Source: Rhodobacteraceae bacterium M382 (GTDB taxonomy: Bacteria > Pseudomonadota > Alphaproteobacteria > Rhodobacterales > Rhodobacteraceae). From it: 64,000 nucleotides of DNA. The notes under the pieces were generated by a model. That model saw only the letters and a program-made list of their open reading frames with translations, had not been told where the DNA came from and did not search any database. The stretch spans positions 1,742,501 through 1,806,500 of the forward strand of contig CP081098.1 of the NCBI GenBank assembly GCA_025141015.1, read 5' to 3'. The position numbers and the translations under genes were made by a program. Positions 9,275 through 20,187 of this stretch are shown here, one piece after another (the stretch's first letter is position 1; each line of letters starts with the position of its first letter).

Positions 9275-10252
9275 TCACCAGGGCGCGCGTTCCAACCTGT
9301 AACCGCGGGCCTTGAGCAGGTTCAACAGGCCGGAGTGCCCCGGCAAATGGGCCGCACCGACGGCAACCACCAATGTGTCGCCTTGGGTGGCCAGAATACG
9401 CTTTGTCCATTTCAGATTGCGCGTAGTGATCAGGTTCTGGTCAAACCGTTGCCAATACCGCCGAAGCTCCTGATCTGAGGCGCGCGCGTATCGGCGCATG
9501 ATCCAGCGTTGCAGGAGAATGGATTCCCAAACGGCTTCTTCGAAATAGGCCTCGACGACCGAGGAATCGTCAGGTTTGTCGGCAAGCATCATCTGCAATT
9601 CGATTTCGACATTGCGCACCTGATCCCGCAACGGCACGCGGGAAAAGGCAGCAAAGGATTCTCCAACGGTTTCCAACGCACCAATCGGGATCCTTTTGCG
9701 GATCGCATAGCGTTCGATCCGGCTGTCCAGCCCTCGGGTTGGACCGATCCCCAACATTGTGCAGGTATCGCTGATCAGGAACATAGAGGCAGCCCAGGGC
9801 TGAAGCGTATCGACTTTGGCCGGGTTCAATCCACGGGCGGTGGCCAGACGGGACAAAAGCGTCCATGTGTCTTCGGTCAGCAGATCCTGAAGGCGGGTCT
9901 GGGCGGGCAGCGTGAAATGACCCAGCTGCCGTTCAAAGATATTACCGTCCAGATCCTGATCGGTCACTTCGAACAGGGCGGCGTCCGCCTGATCCAGCAC
10001 CGGGCGCAGATTTCGCATCACCCGCACCATCCGTCGGTCGCCGTCATGCAGGGTGCCAATGATGTGAATGCGTCGGCCCCCGCGCGTCGCGATCCAGTGA
10101 TTGCCATAGGCAAACGGCACCTTGGCGGCTTCCCGTTTCAGGTTGGCCAGCTCAGTTGGAGACAGCTGTGTGCGATAATCAATTCCGCTGCACCGGGCCT
10201 GGGCTGTTCCGGCACCGACCAGTAACAAGAAACAAAAAACAAGTAATTTCAT
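9275..10252 (-). CDS. TraB/GumN family protein, secreted
   Basis: 325 residues with a classic signal peptide (KLLVFCFLLLVGAGTAQA) and mature start at RCSG. Two TraB/GumN landmarks are visible: IIGTLHDGD (GxLH-type motif) near residue 64, and the C-terminal VVAVGAAHLPGHSGLL. The family has a putative metal-dependent hydrolase (TIKI-like) fold; bacterial members are functionally undefined. It is probably periplasmic. It stands alone between ppaC and the divergent DUF2161 gene. Confidence 0.82.
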   Translation of the reverse strand: MKLLVFCFLLLVGAGTAQARCSGIDYRTQLSPTELANLKREAAKVPFAYGNHWIATRGGRRIHIIGTLHDGDRRMVRVMRNLRPVLDQADAALFEVTDQDLDGNIFERQLGHFTLPAQTRLQDLLTEDTWTLLSRLATARGLNPAKVDTLQPWAASMFLISDTCTMLGIGPTRGLDSRIERYAIRKRIPIGALETVGESFAAFSRVPLRDQVRNVEIELQMMLADKPDDSSVVEAYFEEAVWESILLQRWIMRRYARASDQELRRYWQRFDQNLITTRNLKWTKRILATQGDTLVVAVGAAHLPGHSGLLNLLKARGYRLERAPW

Positions 10253-10380
10253 ACTCGAAGCCCAGGAATTGCGTCCCCTTACACCTAGGGCAGGCAGGCC
10301 CTTACGACAAGCGCAGGATCATGTCGTCTGGCGGTGGACAGGTGTTGAACCCGGATGGCGTTCCCCTTTAGCATGGCAAT

Positions 10381-11082
10381 ATGAAACGTGAACAGGATCT
10401 GTATCCGCCGATCAAACAGCTGCTGATGACCCAAGGGTATGAGGTCAAGGGAGAGGTGGGTGCCGCTGATGTGGTGGCCTGTCGCGGTGATGAGCCGCCG
10501 GTGATTGTCGAGCTGAAGATGCGGTTTTCGCTCAGCTTGTTTCATCAGGCCGTGGCGCGCCAGGCGATGAGTGATCTGGTATATGTGGCAGTGCCAAAAC
10601 CCACGGGGCGCACCGCGCGCCGCGCGCTCACGGACAACCTGTCGCTCTGTCGGCGGTTGGGATTGGGGCTGATCACCGTGCGTGCAGATGCGGTGGCCGA
10701 AGTGCACTGTGATCCGGGACCGTATGCACCGCGCAAATCCAAGGTGAAAACCGCGCGGCTGCTGCGCGAATTCAATCGGTTGCAGGGTGATCCCAATGCG
10801 GGCGGGGCCACCCGCCACGGTATCGTCACCGCCTATCGCCAGGACGCCCTGCGCTGCGCCGCACATCTGGCCGAACACGGAGTGGCCAAAGGAGCAGCGG
10901 TGGCCAAGGCCACGGGAGTCGCTGCCGCAACACGGCTGATGCGGGACAATCACTATGGCTGGTTCGACAAGGTGGACAAGGGTCTCTACGCGCTGTCCGC
11001 GGCAGGAGGCGAAGGTTTGAAACACTGGGCCTATAGCTGGGAGAACCTCGCAGATGTTGAGCCACCTGAAGGACAGCTCTGA
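10381..11082 (+). CDS. DUF2161 protein, predicted PD-(D/E)XK phosphodiesterase
   Basis: 233 residues. The N-terminal half shows the restriction-endonuclease-like pattern: ADVVACRGDEPPVIVELKMRF, in which an Asp and the E-x-K pair form the expected metal centre around residues 29-47. The C-terminal part resembles a winged-helix segment (AVAKATGVAAATRLMRDNHYGWF). The family is confined largely to alphaproteobacteria and has no assigned role. No partner gene that would indicate restriction or repair lies adjacent. Confidence 0.78.
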   Translation: MKREQDLYPPIKQLLMTQGYEVKGEVGAADVVACRGDEPPVIVELKMRFSLSLFHQAVARQAMSDLVYVAVPKPTGRTARRALTDNLSLCRRLGLGLITVRADAVAEVHCDPGPYAPRKSKVKTARLLREFNRLQGDPNAGGATRHGIVTAYRQDALRCAAHLAEHGVAKGAAVAKATGVAAATRLMRDNHYGWFDKVDKGLYALSAAGGEGLKHWAYSWENLADVEPPEGQL

Positions 11083-11210
11083 AGCCATTATGTCAAATGC
11101 CGCGCACTGAACCAACGGCCGCTTTTTGGGGCTGTGGGAAATACAGAAATGCGCTACAGATCGAAGAATACGAGCATTGATGCTGTTCGGGGAAAGAGAA
11201 TGTATAGAAT

Positions 11211-11813
11211 TTGACGCAGGTTGCAGGAGAGCTTCGCATTGATTTTGTCGAAGGTTCAGTCGCCCACCGTCTTCGGTTCGGCGGCGGTCGTGGTCAAGAT
11301 TTAGCCAAGGCCATGGGGCTGCGGGGGGGTAAAACTCCCATGATTGTTGATGCAACTGCCGGATTGGGCCGGGACTCATTTCTTTTGGCGTCTTTAGGTG
11401 CGCAAGTCACTTTAATCGAACGCTCAGAGAAAATGCACGCATTGTTGGTTCAAGGCATGGAGCGCGCAGCAAGAGAGGGTGGTCAGTTTCGCGAAATTAT
11501 TGGCCGCATGACCCTTTTGAAGGGAGACGCGCTGGATTTGATCCCAGAATTGGCTGGCGAAGCCATTCTGATTGATCCAATGCATCCTGAACGGAAAAAG
11601 TCGGCATTGGTGAAACAAGAGCTCCGTCAAGTCCGCGAGATCGTCGGCACCGACGATGACGCTGCTGATCTCGTACGATTGGCGATCAAACATGCGCGTA
11701 AACGCGTGGTTCTAAAGTGGCCCGCCAAGGCTGCTCCTATTGAGGGCGTGAAGAAATGCACTCACCAAATTATCGGTAAAACAACGCGATATGATGTTTT
11801 TATGATAAATTAG
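11211..11813 (+). CDS. rsmJ: RsmJ-like 16S rRNA (guanine-N2)-methyltransferase, short N-terminus
   Basis: 200 residues strongly resembling RsmJ (YhiQ), which methylates G1516 of 16S rRNA in E. coli. Visible motifs are RFGGGRGQDLAKAMG, the SAM-binding DATAGLGRDSFLLASLG, and ILIDPMHPERKKSALVKQE. The E. coli enzyme is about 250 residues. This frame starts with a TTG only two codons after a TAG stop, so about the first 45 residues of the usual protein are missing. The true start is uncertain because no good ribosome binding site precedes the TTG. The gene is visibly less GC-rich than its neighbours (28 of 60 bases at 11401-11460). RsmJ is mainly known from gammaproteobacteria, so horizontal origin is likely. 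Confidence 0.78.
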   Translation: MTQVAGELRIDFVEGSVAHRLRFGGGRGQDLAKAMGLRGGKTPMIVDATAGLGRDSFLLASLGAQVTLIERSEKMHALLVQGMERAAREGGQFREIIGRMTLLKGDALDLIPELAGEAILIDPMHPERKKSALVKQELRQVREIVGTDDDAADLVRLAIKHARKRVVLKWPAKAAPIEGVKKCTHQIIGKTTRYDVFMIN

Positions 11814-11950
11814 GCGGACCTGGGAGCTATTGCAGACAATGATAGTTTCATCCGTATAGCGGACCTTGCTGTACAAGATCGTCCAGGGTTGCTATTTGGC
11901 CAATAGATTCAGATCACCACAACCCCAAACAAGAAAGTTGGTGTAACCAC

Positions 11951-12151
11951 ATGCAGGTTAGTGTTCGCGACAACAATGTCGATCAGGCCCTCCGAGTTCT
12001 AAAGAAAAAGCTCCAAAAGGAGGGGGTATTCCGTGAAATGAAGCTCAAGCAACATTTCGAGAAGCCTTCCGAGAAAAACGCGCGTCAGAAAGCAGAAGCG
12101 ATCCGTCGTGCCCGCAAGCTGGCACGCAAGAAGCTGGAACGCGAAGGATGA
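11951..12151 (+). CDS. rpsU: 30S ribosomal protein S21
   Basis: A 66-residue basic protein, [20 protein letters not shown] at the N-terminus and a Lys/Arg-rich tail ([15 protein letters not shown]). S21 sits near the 16S 3' end and helps initiation. Length and sequence are typical. It lies just downstream of the RsmJ-like gene, both linked to the 16S rRNA 3' domain, though a 137-base gap separates them and the neighbourhood may be coincidental. Confidence 0.97.
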   Translation: MQVSVRDNNVDQALRVLKKKLQKEGVFREMKLKQHFEKPSEKNARQKAEAIRRARKLARKKLEREG

Positions 12152-12275
12152 TCTAATTCAACTCTTGATGTTGAATAATCAGAGCCCCCGACAGCGGAGG
12201 TTGCCATAACTGCAGCGAAAGCCCGCTTTATCTGCGTAGCCGACAATCACCTTTTGCGCGGCCGGCTGTTAACCA

Positions 12276-13172
12276 TCAACCACGCCGACCGATGAAATCG
12301 GTTACCAAATCAACGATCACCGGCGACAAGGCCGGCGTGATGATGTGGCCCATGCCTTTGATTGCATGGTATTCGCTGTCGGGGATGTGGTCGGCGATTT
12401 CCTGGCCCAACTCCAGCGGGATCAGGGTGTCGTCGGTGCCGTGGATTACCAGACAGGGCAGGGCGAGGGATGTCAGCCCGGGACGGCGGTCGCCTGCGGA
12501 GGCGATGGCCAAAACCTGACGGTTCATGCCCTCATCATCCACGCCGCGGTCATAGGCGCGGTTGGCCATGGCGCGGATGTCGGCCTCGGGCATGGGATAA
12601 CCGGGGCTGCCCCAATTGGCGTGTTCTTCGACTTGGCCATCCAAGTATTCTGTGCGCGTGCGGGGGGCAACCAATAGGCTTTGGGCCAGGGCGACCAGGT
12701 CTTCGGTGCTGCCCGATGTGCGATCCACGAACGGGCGACAGGCGGTCATCACGATGGTGGCAGACAGAACCCGGTCCGCATGGTCGATGCACAGCTGTTG
12801 CAGGATAGCGCCGCCCATGGAAATGCCGAACACATGCGCGCGCTCGATGTTCAGGGCATCCATCACCCCGATCACATCCCCGACCATATCGTGAATGTCA
12901 TAGGGCTGGGGCAGGGGGCCACCAGCGCGGATCAGATCCAGCACGGCACCAGCCTCGCCCGGGGCGTCCGGATGTGGGCATCGTGCAGAGAGACCAGTAT
13001 CGCGGTTGTCAAAAATGATGGTTCGATACCCGGCGTCAACAAAACCCTGAACAAGAGCATCTGGCCAATGGGCCAATTGGCTGCCCTGTCCCCGGATCAG
13101 GATCAGGGGCGTGTTGTCCTTGTTCCCATGGTCTTCGACTTCGAGGTGAATGCCATTGGCCTGAATTTGCAT
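12276..13172 (-). CDS. alpha/beta-fold hydrolase
   Basis: 298 residues from the chosen ATG at 13172, preceded by AGGA at nine bases; a GTG start 14 codons upstream is also open. The nucleophile elbow is GISMGGA near residue 109, the acid residue lies in HGTDDTLIP, and the histidine in IKGMGHIITP. The composition resembles the DhaA/haloalkane or carboxyl-esterase branch (LIRGQGSQLAHW, DNRDTGLSA), comparable to pimeloyl-ester or aclacinomycin-methylesterase-like proteins. The substrate is unknown. Confidence 0.82.
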   Translation of the reverse strand: MQIQANGIHLEVEDHGNKDNTPLILIRGQGSQLAHWPDALVQGFVDAGYRTIIFDNRDTGLSARCPHPDAPGEAGAVLDLIRAGGPLPQPYDIHDMVGDVIGVMDALNIERAHVFGISMGGAILQQLCIDHADRVLSATIVMTACRPFVDRTSGSTEDLVALAQSLLVAPRTRTEYLDGQVEEHANWGSPGYPMPEADIRAMANRAYDRGVDDEGMNRQVLAIASAGDRRPGLTSLALPCLVIHGTDDTLIPLELGQEIADHIPDSEYHAIKGMGHIITPALSPVIVDLVTDFIGRRG

Positions 13173-13294
13173 GTCCCGGGTTCCTGCGTTGAATTGGCTG
13201 TTTTGTCGGGTCACTGTATCGGTCCCGAACGACCTGTAAACCAGACAAACGGTGGGTCACTTTGCTGATGAATGAAAAAAGTCAGCGTATCTTG

Positions 13295-13323
13295 TTGACT
13301 CGGGGATTTTCCGCTCCTAACTA
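13295..13323 (+). promoter_or_regulatory. groESL promoter
   Basis: TTGACT (13295-13300), a 17-base spacer and TAACTA (13318-13323) fit a sigma-70 type promoter. CTTG just ahead of the -35 box could also serve a heat-shock sigma factor. The CIRCE repeat begins about eight bases downstream, at or near the expected transcript start. Confidence 0.6.
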
Positions 13324-13330
13324 TTCGTCG

Positions 13331-13357
13331 TTATCACTCACCAAGGTCGAGTGATAA
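13331..13357 (+). promoter_or_regulatory. CIRCE-type HrcA operator
   Basis: TTATCACTC (13331-13339), nine bases, GAGTGATAA (13349-13357): a perfect 9-base inverted repeat with the exact 9-base spacer of CIRCE. It differs from the textbook TTAGCACTC core at one symmetrical position. It lies about 60 bases before groES. HrcA repression of groESL is therefore expected; hrcA itself is not in this window. Confidence 0.88.
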
Positions 13358-13419
13358 TGCCTTCGCCAGGGAGCGGAGGGATATGAAAAACAACCTTTGA
13401 GCCTCAAGGAGCTGCAAAG

Positions 13420-13707
13420 ATGGCATTGAAACCGCTTCATGACCGCGTACTGGTGCGTCGCACCGAAAGCGAAGAAAAAACTGCTGGCGGACTGATCATC
13501 CCCGAAAGCGCCAAAGAAAAGCCGAGCGAAGGCGTTGTCGTCTCGACCGGTGAAGGCGCGCGCAAAGACAGCGGCGAACTGATCGCAATGGCTGTTTCGG
13601 CTGGCGACAAGATCCTGTTCGGCAAATGGTCGGGCACCGAGGTCACAGTCGACGGCGAAGAGCTGCTGATGATGAAAGAAAGCGACATCATGGGGATCAT
13701 CGAATAA
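13420..13707 (+). CDS. groES: co-chaperonin GroES (Cpn10)
   Basis: 95 residues, the lid of the GroEL folding chamber. The typical start [14 protein letters not shown], the mobile-loop region ([20 protein letters not shown]) and the C-terminal ESDIMGIIE are intact. AAGGAG lies eight bases before the ATG. It is the first gene of the groESL operon, under the promoter and CIRCE described upstream. Confidence 0.98.
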   Translation: MALKPLHDRVLVRRTESEEKTAGGLIIPESAKEKPSEGVVVSTGEGARKDSGELIAMAVSAGDKILFGKWSGTEVTVDGEELLMMKESDIMGIIE

Positions 13708-13788
13708 GCACCACGGCTTGTTCGATGGTGCGTGCAAGCACGCACCCTACGTGGGCCCGATAAGAGGTGCCCACCACATGATTTCTAA

Positions 13789-15465
<1,677 letters not shown>

Positions 15466-15492
15466 TCATCTGCACCCTTGTGCTACAGAATT

Positions 15493-15523
15493 GGGGTCGC
15501 TCGCAGGAGCGGCCCCTTTTTTT
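15493..15523 (+). terminator. groESL terminator
   Basis: GGGGTCGCTC pairs with GAGCGGCCCC (one G-T/mismatch position) around a 4-base loop and is followed by seven T residues. It ends 18 bases before the start of the next gene. Confidence 0.9.
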
Positions 15524-15541
15524 GTGCTTGGAGGCATTGGG

Positions 15542-16081
15542 ATGGTCAATGGACCCGATTTTGTTCGTGATATCAGACCGGATGGCTTCGCAGAGGTAGA
15601 CGCGCTTGTGCAGGCGGCGTTTGGCGGTGTTGAGGAGGTCGCCTTGGTTCATGCGTTGCGGCGGGACAAGGACATGGTATCCGAAAGCGTGATCCATTGG
15701 GATGGACGCATTATCGCCTATGCGGGGCTGTCGCGCATGGTCGCGCCCGTTGGTTGGCTTTGCCTGGCTCCGGTGGCGGTTCTACCCGAGGCGCAGCGCG
15801 GCGCGTTGACCCCTGCTGGGCAGGCCAAAGGCCACTGGCAAGTTGGAAAACGTCTGGTTTCTGAACTGGCGTCTGCGGCCCGGATCCCTGAATTTGACAA
15901 AGGTCCGGCGATCGTCGTTCTGGGGCAACCAGAGTTTTATGAACAATGTGGATTTTCCCGGACGCGGGCTGCGCGGCTGACGTCGCCGTACCCACGCGAC
16001 TTTACGATGCTGGCCGCACCGGGCGCGGATGTACCAAAGGCCGAATTGATCTATCCCGCAGCTTTTTCCTCCGATGATTGA
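15542..16081 (+). CDS. GNAT-family N-acetyltransferase
   Basis: 179 residues from the ATG at 15542, which has GGAGG seven bases upstream; the 17-codon extension runs back into the groEL terminator. The acetyl-CoA fold is indicated by WLCLAPVAVLPEAQRG (beta-4/loop before the pyrophosphate-binding region) and VVLGQPEFYEQCGF, a common C-terminal GNAT pattern. It resembles the YhbS-type predicted acetyltransferases. The substrate is unknown. Confidence 0.8.
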   Translation: MVNGPDFVRDIRPDGFAEVDALVQAAFGGVEEVALVHALRRDKDMVSESVIHWDGRIIAYAGLSRMVAPVGWLCLAPVAVLPEAQRGALTPAGQAKGHWQVGKRLVSELASAARIPEFDKGPAIVVLGQPEFYEQCGFSRTRAARLTSPYPRDFTMLAAPGADVPKAELIYPAAFSSDD

Positions 16082-16155
16082 CCGGGATCAGAGCAGCTGG
16101 CCCTGTTCGAATTGTGAATGGTGCTAAACGATGTGACAGGCTAAGTCTGGATGTT

Positions 16156-17007
16156 ATGCGCCTGACCCTTTTGACCACCCTTACCATGATTGCCTTTGCC
16201 GCCAATTCGGTTCTGAACCGATTGGCGGTGGGGCCTGGATACATAGACGCCGAAAGCTTTGCCCTTGTGCGACTGGGGGCGGGAATGGTGGTTCTGGTCG
16301 GTTTGGCATGGCATCTGCGCGAAAACCTGCGCCAACCGGTTGGGCGGCTGATGTCGGGAGGCGTGTCGCTGACGGTCTATATGATCGGTTTTTCATTGGC
16401 TTACAAATCTCTGGACGCTGGGTTGGGGGCATTGATCCTGTTTGGGGTGGTCCAGTTCACGATGGTGGCCTGGAACACGGCAATGGGGGCACCGCTCGGC
16501 CGATTGCAGCTGGGCGGCGGTGTCCTGGCCCTGGCTGGGCTGGCGTTGGTGTTGTGGCCGCAGGGGGCTGTTTCGGTGTCGCTGAGCGGCGTGTTATTCA
16601 TGGTTTTGGCGGGACTGGGTTGGGGTGCCTATTCGCTGGTTGGGCGTGGGGCCCAAAGCCCGCTGGGCGCGACTGCCGGAAACTTCGTTCTGTCCTTTGT
16701 TCTGACGTTGGCCGTTCTGTCGATGGTGGGATGGCAGGGGAATATGACGCCTGTCGGAGTTGGTCTGGCCATCCTTTCGGGCGCGGTGACGTCCGGATTG
16801 GGTTATGCGCTGTGGTATACGGTGCTGCCCCGGCTTCCTGGACCATTGGCTGCTACGGTTCAATTGTCGGTTCCGGTACTGGCGATCGCTGCCGGTGCCC
16901 TGGCATTGGGCGAACATCTGGATCTGCGGATCATTCTGGGGTCAGGTATCGTGATCGCAGGGATCGCCACGGTCCTGCGTGGGGGAATTTCGCGCAAGGT
17001 CGGCTAA
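16156..17007 (+). CDS. EamA/DMT-family transporter
   Basis: 283 residues with about ten hydrophobic segments spread over the whole length and two EamA-like halves, the typical layout of drug/metabolite exporters (RhaT/YdcZ superfamily). I start at MRLTLLTTLTM; the 26 upstream codons lack homology-like character. The substrate cannot be deduced. It stands between a GNAT gene and a secreted lipase without overlap. Confidence 0.82.
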   Translation: MRLTLLTTLTMIAFAANSVLNRLAVGPGYIDAESFALVRLGAGMVVLVGLAWHLRENLRQPVGRLMSGGVSLTVYMIGFSLAYKSLDAGLGALILFGVVQFTMVAWNTAMGAPLGRLQLGGGVLALAGLALVLWPQGAVSVSLSGVLFMVLAGLGWGAYSLVGRGAQSPLGATAGNFVLSFVLTLAVLSMVGWQGNMTPVGVGLAILSGAVTSGLGYALWYTVLPRLPGPLAATVQLSVPVLAIAAGALALGEHLDLRIILGSGIVIAGIATVLRGGISRKVG

Positions 17008-17049
17008 GCGGGGTTTTCGCCGGTCTGCTTTGGGCGTATCTCGGAACAC

Positions 17050-17835
17050 ATGCGGGTTTTGATAACGTTCCTTTTCTGTGTCTCTCCGGTCGCGGCGCTG
17101 GCTGAATGCGTGGTGTTGCTGCATGGGCTGGCGCGGACAGAAACATCTTTTGCAGTGATGGAACAGGTTCTGAAGCAACGTGGTTTCAACACCGTCCGCC
17201 CCGGGTATCCGTCAACGGATCTGCCCATTCCCGAATTGGCAGACCAAACGATTCCGGCGGCGATTGAATCCTGTGGAGGGGCAAAACCAGTGCATTTTGT
17301 AACCCATTCCATGGGGGGGATCCTGTTGCGATACTGGTTGCGCAGCAACCGCCCTGAGACCCTGGGCCGCGTGGTGATGTTGGGGCCGCCAAATCAGGGC
17401 AGCAAATTGGTGGACGAACTGGGCGACTGGGAAGTGTTTGGCCTGATCAATGGTCCTGCCGGGATGCAATTGGGCACTGGTCCGACCAGTGTGCCGCGCC
17501 GCCTGGGGCCGGTAGACTATCCCGTGGGGGTCATTGCCGGGACGCAATCGCTCAATCCGGTCTTTTCCACGCTGATCGACGGGCCAGACGATGGCAAAGT
17601 ATCGACCGCTTCGACCCGGGTGCAGGGTATGAGAGACCATATCGAATTGCCGGTAACGCATACGTTCATGATGAACAATCCGCTGGTCATGGCGCAGACC
17701 CTGCGATTTTTGGCGACCGAACGGTTCGATCCGGATCTGTCTCTGGTCGATGCGGTTTTTGATTTTGGATTGCGGGATTGCAAGGGGCAGGCGTGCCAGG
17801 ATGTTGATCCATCCAGAGAGGGAACGGACAGGTGA
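17050..17835 (+). CDS. secreted alpha/beta-fold hydrolase / lipase-like
   Basis: 261 residues with a cleavable signal peptide ([17 protein letters not shown]). The mature part opens with [14 protein letters not shown], the oxyanion region of bacterial lipases. The nucleophile is in VTHSMGG near residue 91. [11 protein letters not shown] segment and the distal HTFMMNNP histidine complete a plausible triad. It is likely periplasmic or secreted, acting on acyl esters. The stop overlaps the GTG start of phnM by four bases (GTGA). Confidence 0.83.
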   Translation: MRVLITFLFCVSPVAALAECVVLLHGLARTETSFAVMEQVLKQRGFNTVRPGYPSTDLPIPELADQTIPAAIESCGGAKPVHFVTHSMGGILLRYWLRSNRPETLGRVVMLGPPNQGSKLVDELGDWEVFGLINGPAGMQLGTGPTSVPRRLGPVDYPVGVIAGTQSLNPVFSTLIDGPDDGKVSTASTRVQGMRDHIELPVTHTFMMNNPLVMAQTLRFLATERFDPDLSLVDAVFDFGLRDCKGQACQDVDPSREGTDR

Positions 17836-18983
17836 CAGGTCTTGCATTGGATTTGATCGGAGCGCAGGTCATGCGCCCGCAAGAAGGGCTGCATCGCGGC
17901 ACCGTGTCGATTGCTGATGGGGTGATCGTGGATGCGCCGGTCGGCCGATCCGTGGATTTGACTGGGTACCTGGTTATGCCCGGCATCATTGATCTGCATG
18001 GGGATGGTTTCGAACGCCATGTGGCCCCGCGCCGGGGCGCGATGAAGGTCATGGAAGAGGGATTGATCGCCGCCGAATCCGAACTGGCCGCCAATGGGAT
18101 TACCACCGCGGTCTTGGCCCAGTTCCACAGCTGGGAGGGCGGGGTCCGTGGTCCGGAATTCGCCGAACAGGTGATGACGGCGATGGCCAAGGTCAGACCG
18201 CAGGTGGTTACCGATCTGATACCGCAGCTGCGGTTTGAGACCCATATGCTGGACAGCTATGCCGGGTTGCCGGATCTTCTGGCCAAATGGCAGGTGACGT
18301 ATATCGTCTTTAACGATCACTTGCCGCATGACAGGCTGGCCGCAGGCAAGAAACCGCCACGGCTGACAGGGCAGGCGCTCAAAGCGCGGAGAAACCCCGA
18401 GGTTCATTTCGAACTCTTGAAGTCATTGCATGCCCAAAGCGGCCAAGTTCCATCGGCGCTGGATACGCTGTGCGCCACGTTGGCACGTGATGGGGTTACA
18501 ATGGGATCCCATGATGATCAACGCGCAGAGGATCGGGCGCGCTGGCGCAAACGTGGCGTGAGGATTTCGGAGTTTCCCGAAACATTGGAGGCTGCCGAAG
18601 CCGCGCGTGGTGCCGGAGATCATGTGATCATGGGAGCACCGAATGTGGTTCGGGGCGGATCGCACAATGGCAATGCATCGGCGATTGATCTTATTGCCAT
18701 GGGCCTGTGCGATGGGTTGGCGTCGGACTATCACTATCCCAGCCCACGTCGCGCGGCGATTATGTTGGCGCAATCCGGCGTGCTCGACCTGAGCGCGGCG
18801 TGGGCGCTGGTCTCGGAGGGGCCTGCTCGGGTTTTGGGGCTAGAGGATCGAGGGAAGCTGGCCGCTGGGCTGCGTGCTGATTTGGTTGTTTTGGATCCCA
18901 ATAACCACCGCGTGGTCGCAACCATGGCAGAAGGGCGGTTCAGTTACCTGTCAGGGGACATTGTCGGGCGTTTTGTTGCCTGA
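17832..18983 (+). CDS. phnM: alpha-D-ribose 1-methylphosphonate 5-triphosphate diphosphatase
   Basis: 383 residues of the amidohydrolase superfamily, PhnM type. In the C-P lyase pathway it removes pyrophosphate from the ribose methylphosphonate triphosphate intermediate. Visible are [17 protein letters not shown] (metal site), [22 protein letters not shown] and a C-terminal [15 protein letters not shown]. The GTG start overlaps the lipase stop. No other phn gene is in the window, so this is a solitary copy. Its partners may lie elsewhere, or it may act on another phosphoribosyl compound. Confidence 0.9.
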   Translation: MTGLALDLIGAQVMRPQEGLHRGTVSIADGVIVDAPVGRSVDLTGYLVMPGIIDLHGDGFERHVAPRRGAMKVMEEGLIAAESELAANGITTAVLAQFHSWEGGVRGPEFAEQVMTAMAKVRPQVVTDLIPQLRFETHMLDSYAGLPDLLAKWQVTYIVFNDHLPHDRLAAGKKPPRLTGQALKARRNPEVHFELLKSLHAQSGQVPSALDTLCATLARDGVTMGSHDDQRAEDRARWRKRGVRISEFPETLEAAEAARGAGDHVIMGAPNVVRGGSHNGNASAIDLIAMGLCDGLASDYHYPSPRRAAIMLAQSGVLDLSAAWALVSEGPARVLGLEDRGKLAAGLRADLVVLDPNNHRVVATMAEGRFSYLSGDIVGRFVA

Positions 18984-19002
18984 CATTGGGGAGATAATAT
19001 TG

Positions 19003-19080
19003 CCCGGACACCCAAAGGCGTCCGGGTCACCCAAAATTCTTGGAAAGAATTTTGCCAAGAAAATTTGATAATTTTCTTGG
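19003..19080. terminator. array of three hairpins between phnM and purK
   Basis: Three consecutive perfect stems lie between converging genes: CCCGGAC/GTCCGGG (19003-19026), CAAAATTCTT/AAGAATTTTG (19032-19054) and CCAAGAAAAT/ATTTTCTTGG (19055-19080). The last two are AT-rich and directly abutting. None has a long downstream T run, but the AT-rich stems themselves end in T-rich stretches on both strands. The array is probably a bidirectional transcription stop. Confidence 0.6.
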
Positions 19081-19095
19081 CGCGTTGTGCAGAGG

Positions 19096-20187
19096 TCAGG
19101 TTTTGGTTTCCGGGCGTTGGATGCGATTGACGTGGCCCATCTTGCGCCCGGGTTTCGTGTCGGTCTTGCCATAAAGATGCAGGGCGCAATCCCGTTCGCG
19201 TACCAAGTCCGGCAGCTGATCGACATCATGACCGATCAAGTTTTCCATCACCACATCCGAATGGCGTTGACCATCGCCCAGCGGCCAGCCGACGATGGCG
19301 CGAATATGCTGTTCAAACTGATCTACGCTGCAACCGTTCTGGGTCCAATGGCCAGAGTTGTGCACGCGCGGGGCCACTTCGTTGACGATCAGACCTTGCG
19401 GAGTGACAAACAATTCTACGCCCATCACTCCGACATAATTCAATGCGTTCAGGATCTTGGCAGCCATCAGAACCGCGTCCATCCGCTGAGACGCGGATAA
19501 TCTGGCGGGCACTGTTGTGGTGTGCAGGATTCCATCGCGATGCACGTTTTCGCCGGGATCGAAACAGGCGACATCTCCACCGAGCCCACGGGCAGCGATG
19601 ACCGATACTTCGTGGCTGAAGTCGACAAAGCCTTCGAGCAGGGCCGGGGCACCGGCCATATCGGCAATGGCCCCTGGCGCGTCCGCGTCAGATTTGATGC
19701 GGACCTGGCCTTTGCCATCATAGCCGAATCGACGTGTCTTGAGGATCGCCGGAGCGCCGATTTCGGCCAATCCGGCATCCAGAGATGCTGCATCGGTGAC
19801 ATCGGCAAACGGGGCCGTGGCCAGCCCCAGGTCGCGCAGAAAGGTCTTTTCGATCAGGCGATCCTGACTGACCCGCAGAGCTTCGCGGCCCGGACGAATT
19901 GGACGGTGGGCTTCCAACAGATCCAACGCCGAGGTCGGTATGTTTTCGAATTCATAGGTGATGACGTCAACGGACTGGGCAAAGGCACGCAATGCGTCTT
20001 CGTCATCATAGGCCGCGGTGGTAACACGGTGGGCCACCTGGCCTGCCGGCGGGTTGGTGCCGGGTTCGTAAATATGCGTGAGAAAGCCAAGACGCGAGGC
20101 CGCGACGGACAACATGCGCCCCAGTTGACCACCACCCAGGATGCCGATGACGGCACCAGTGGCCAGGGGAGAAGGGGATTCAGTCAT
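19096..20187 (-). CDS. purK: 5-(carboxyamino)imidazole ribonucleotide synthase
   Basis: A 363-residue ATP-grasp enzyme that makes N5-CAIR from AIR, ATP and bicarbonate in purine synthesis. The N-terminal [12 protein letters not shown] is the PurK hallmark; ATP-grasp segments [14 protein letters not shown] and [13 protein letters not shown] are present. It starts inside the end of purE (8-base overlap), so the pair is translationally coupled. It converges on phnM at the hairpin array. Confidence 0.97.
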   Translation of the reverse strand: MTESPSPLATGAVIGILGGGQLGRMLSVAASRLGFLTHIYEPGTNPPAGQVAHRVTTAAYDDEDALRAFAQSVDVITYEFENIPTSALDLLEAHRPIRPGREALRVSQDRLIEKTFLRDLGLATAPFADVTDAASLDAGLAEIGAPAILKTRRFGYDGKGQVRIKSDADAPGAIADMAGAPALLEGFVDFSHEVSVIAARGLGGDVACFDPGENVHRDGILHTTTVPARLSASQRMDAVLMAAKILNALNYVGVMGVELFVTPQGLIVNEVAPRVHNSGHWTQNGCSVDQFEQHIRAIVGWPLGDGQRHSDVVMENLIGHDVDQLPDLVRERDCALHLYGKTDTKPGRKMGHVNRIQRPETKT

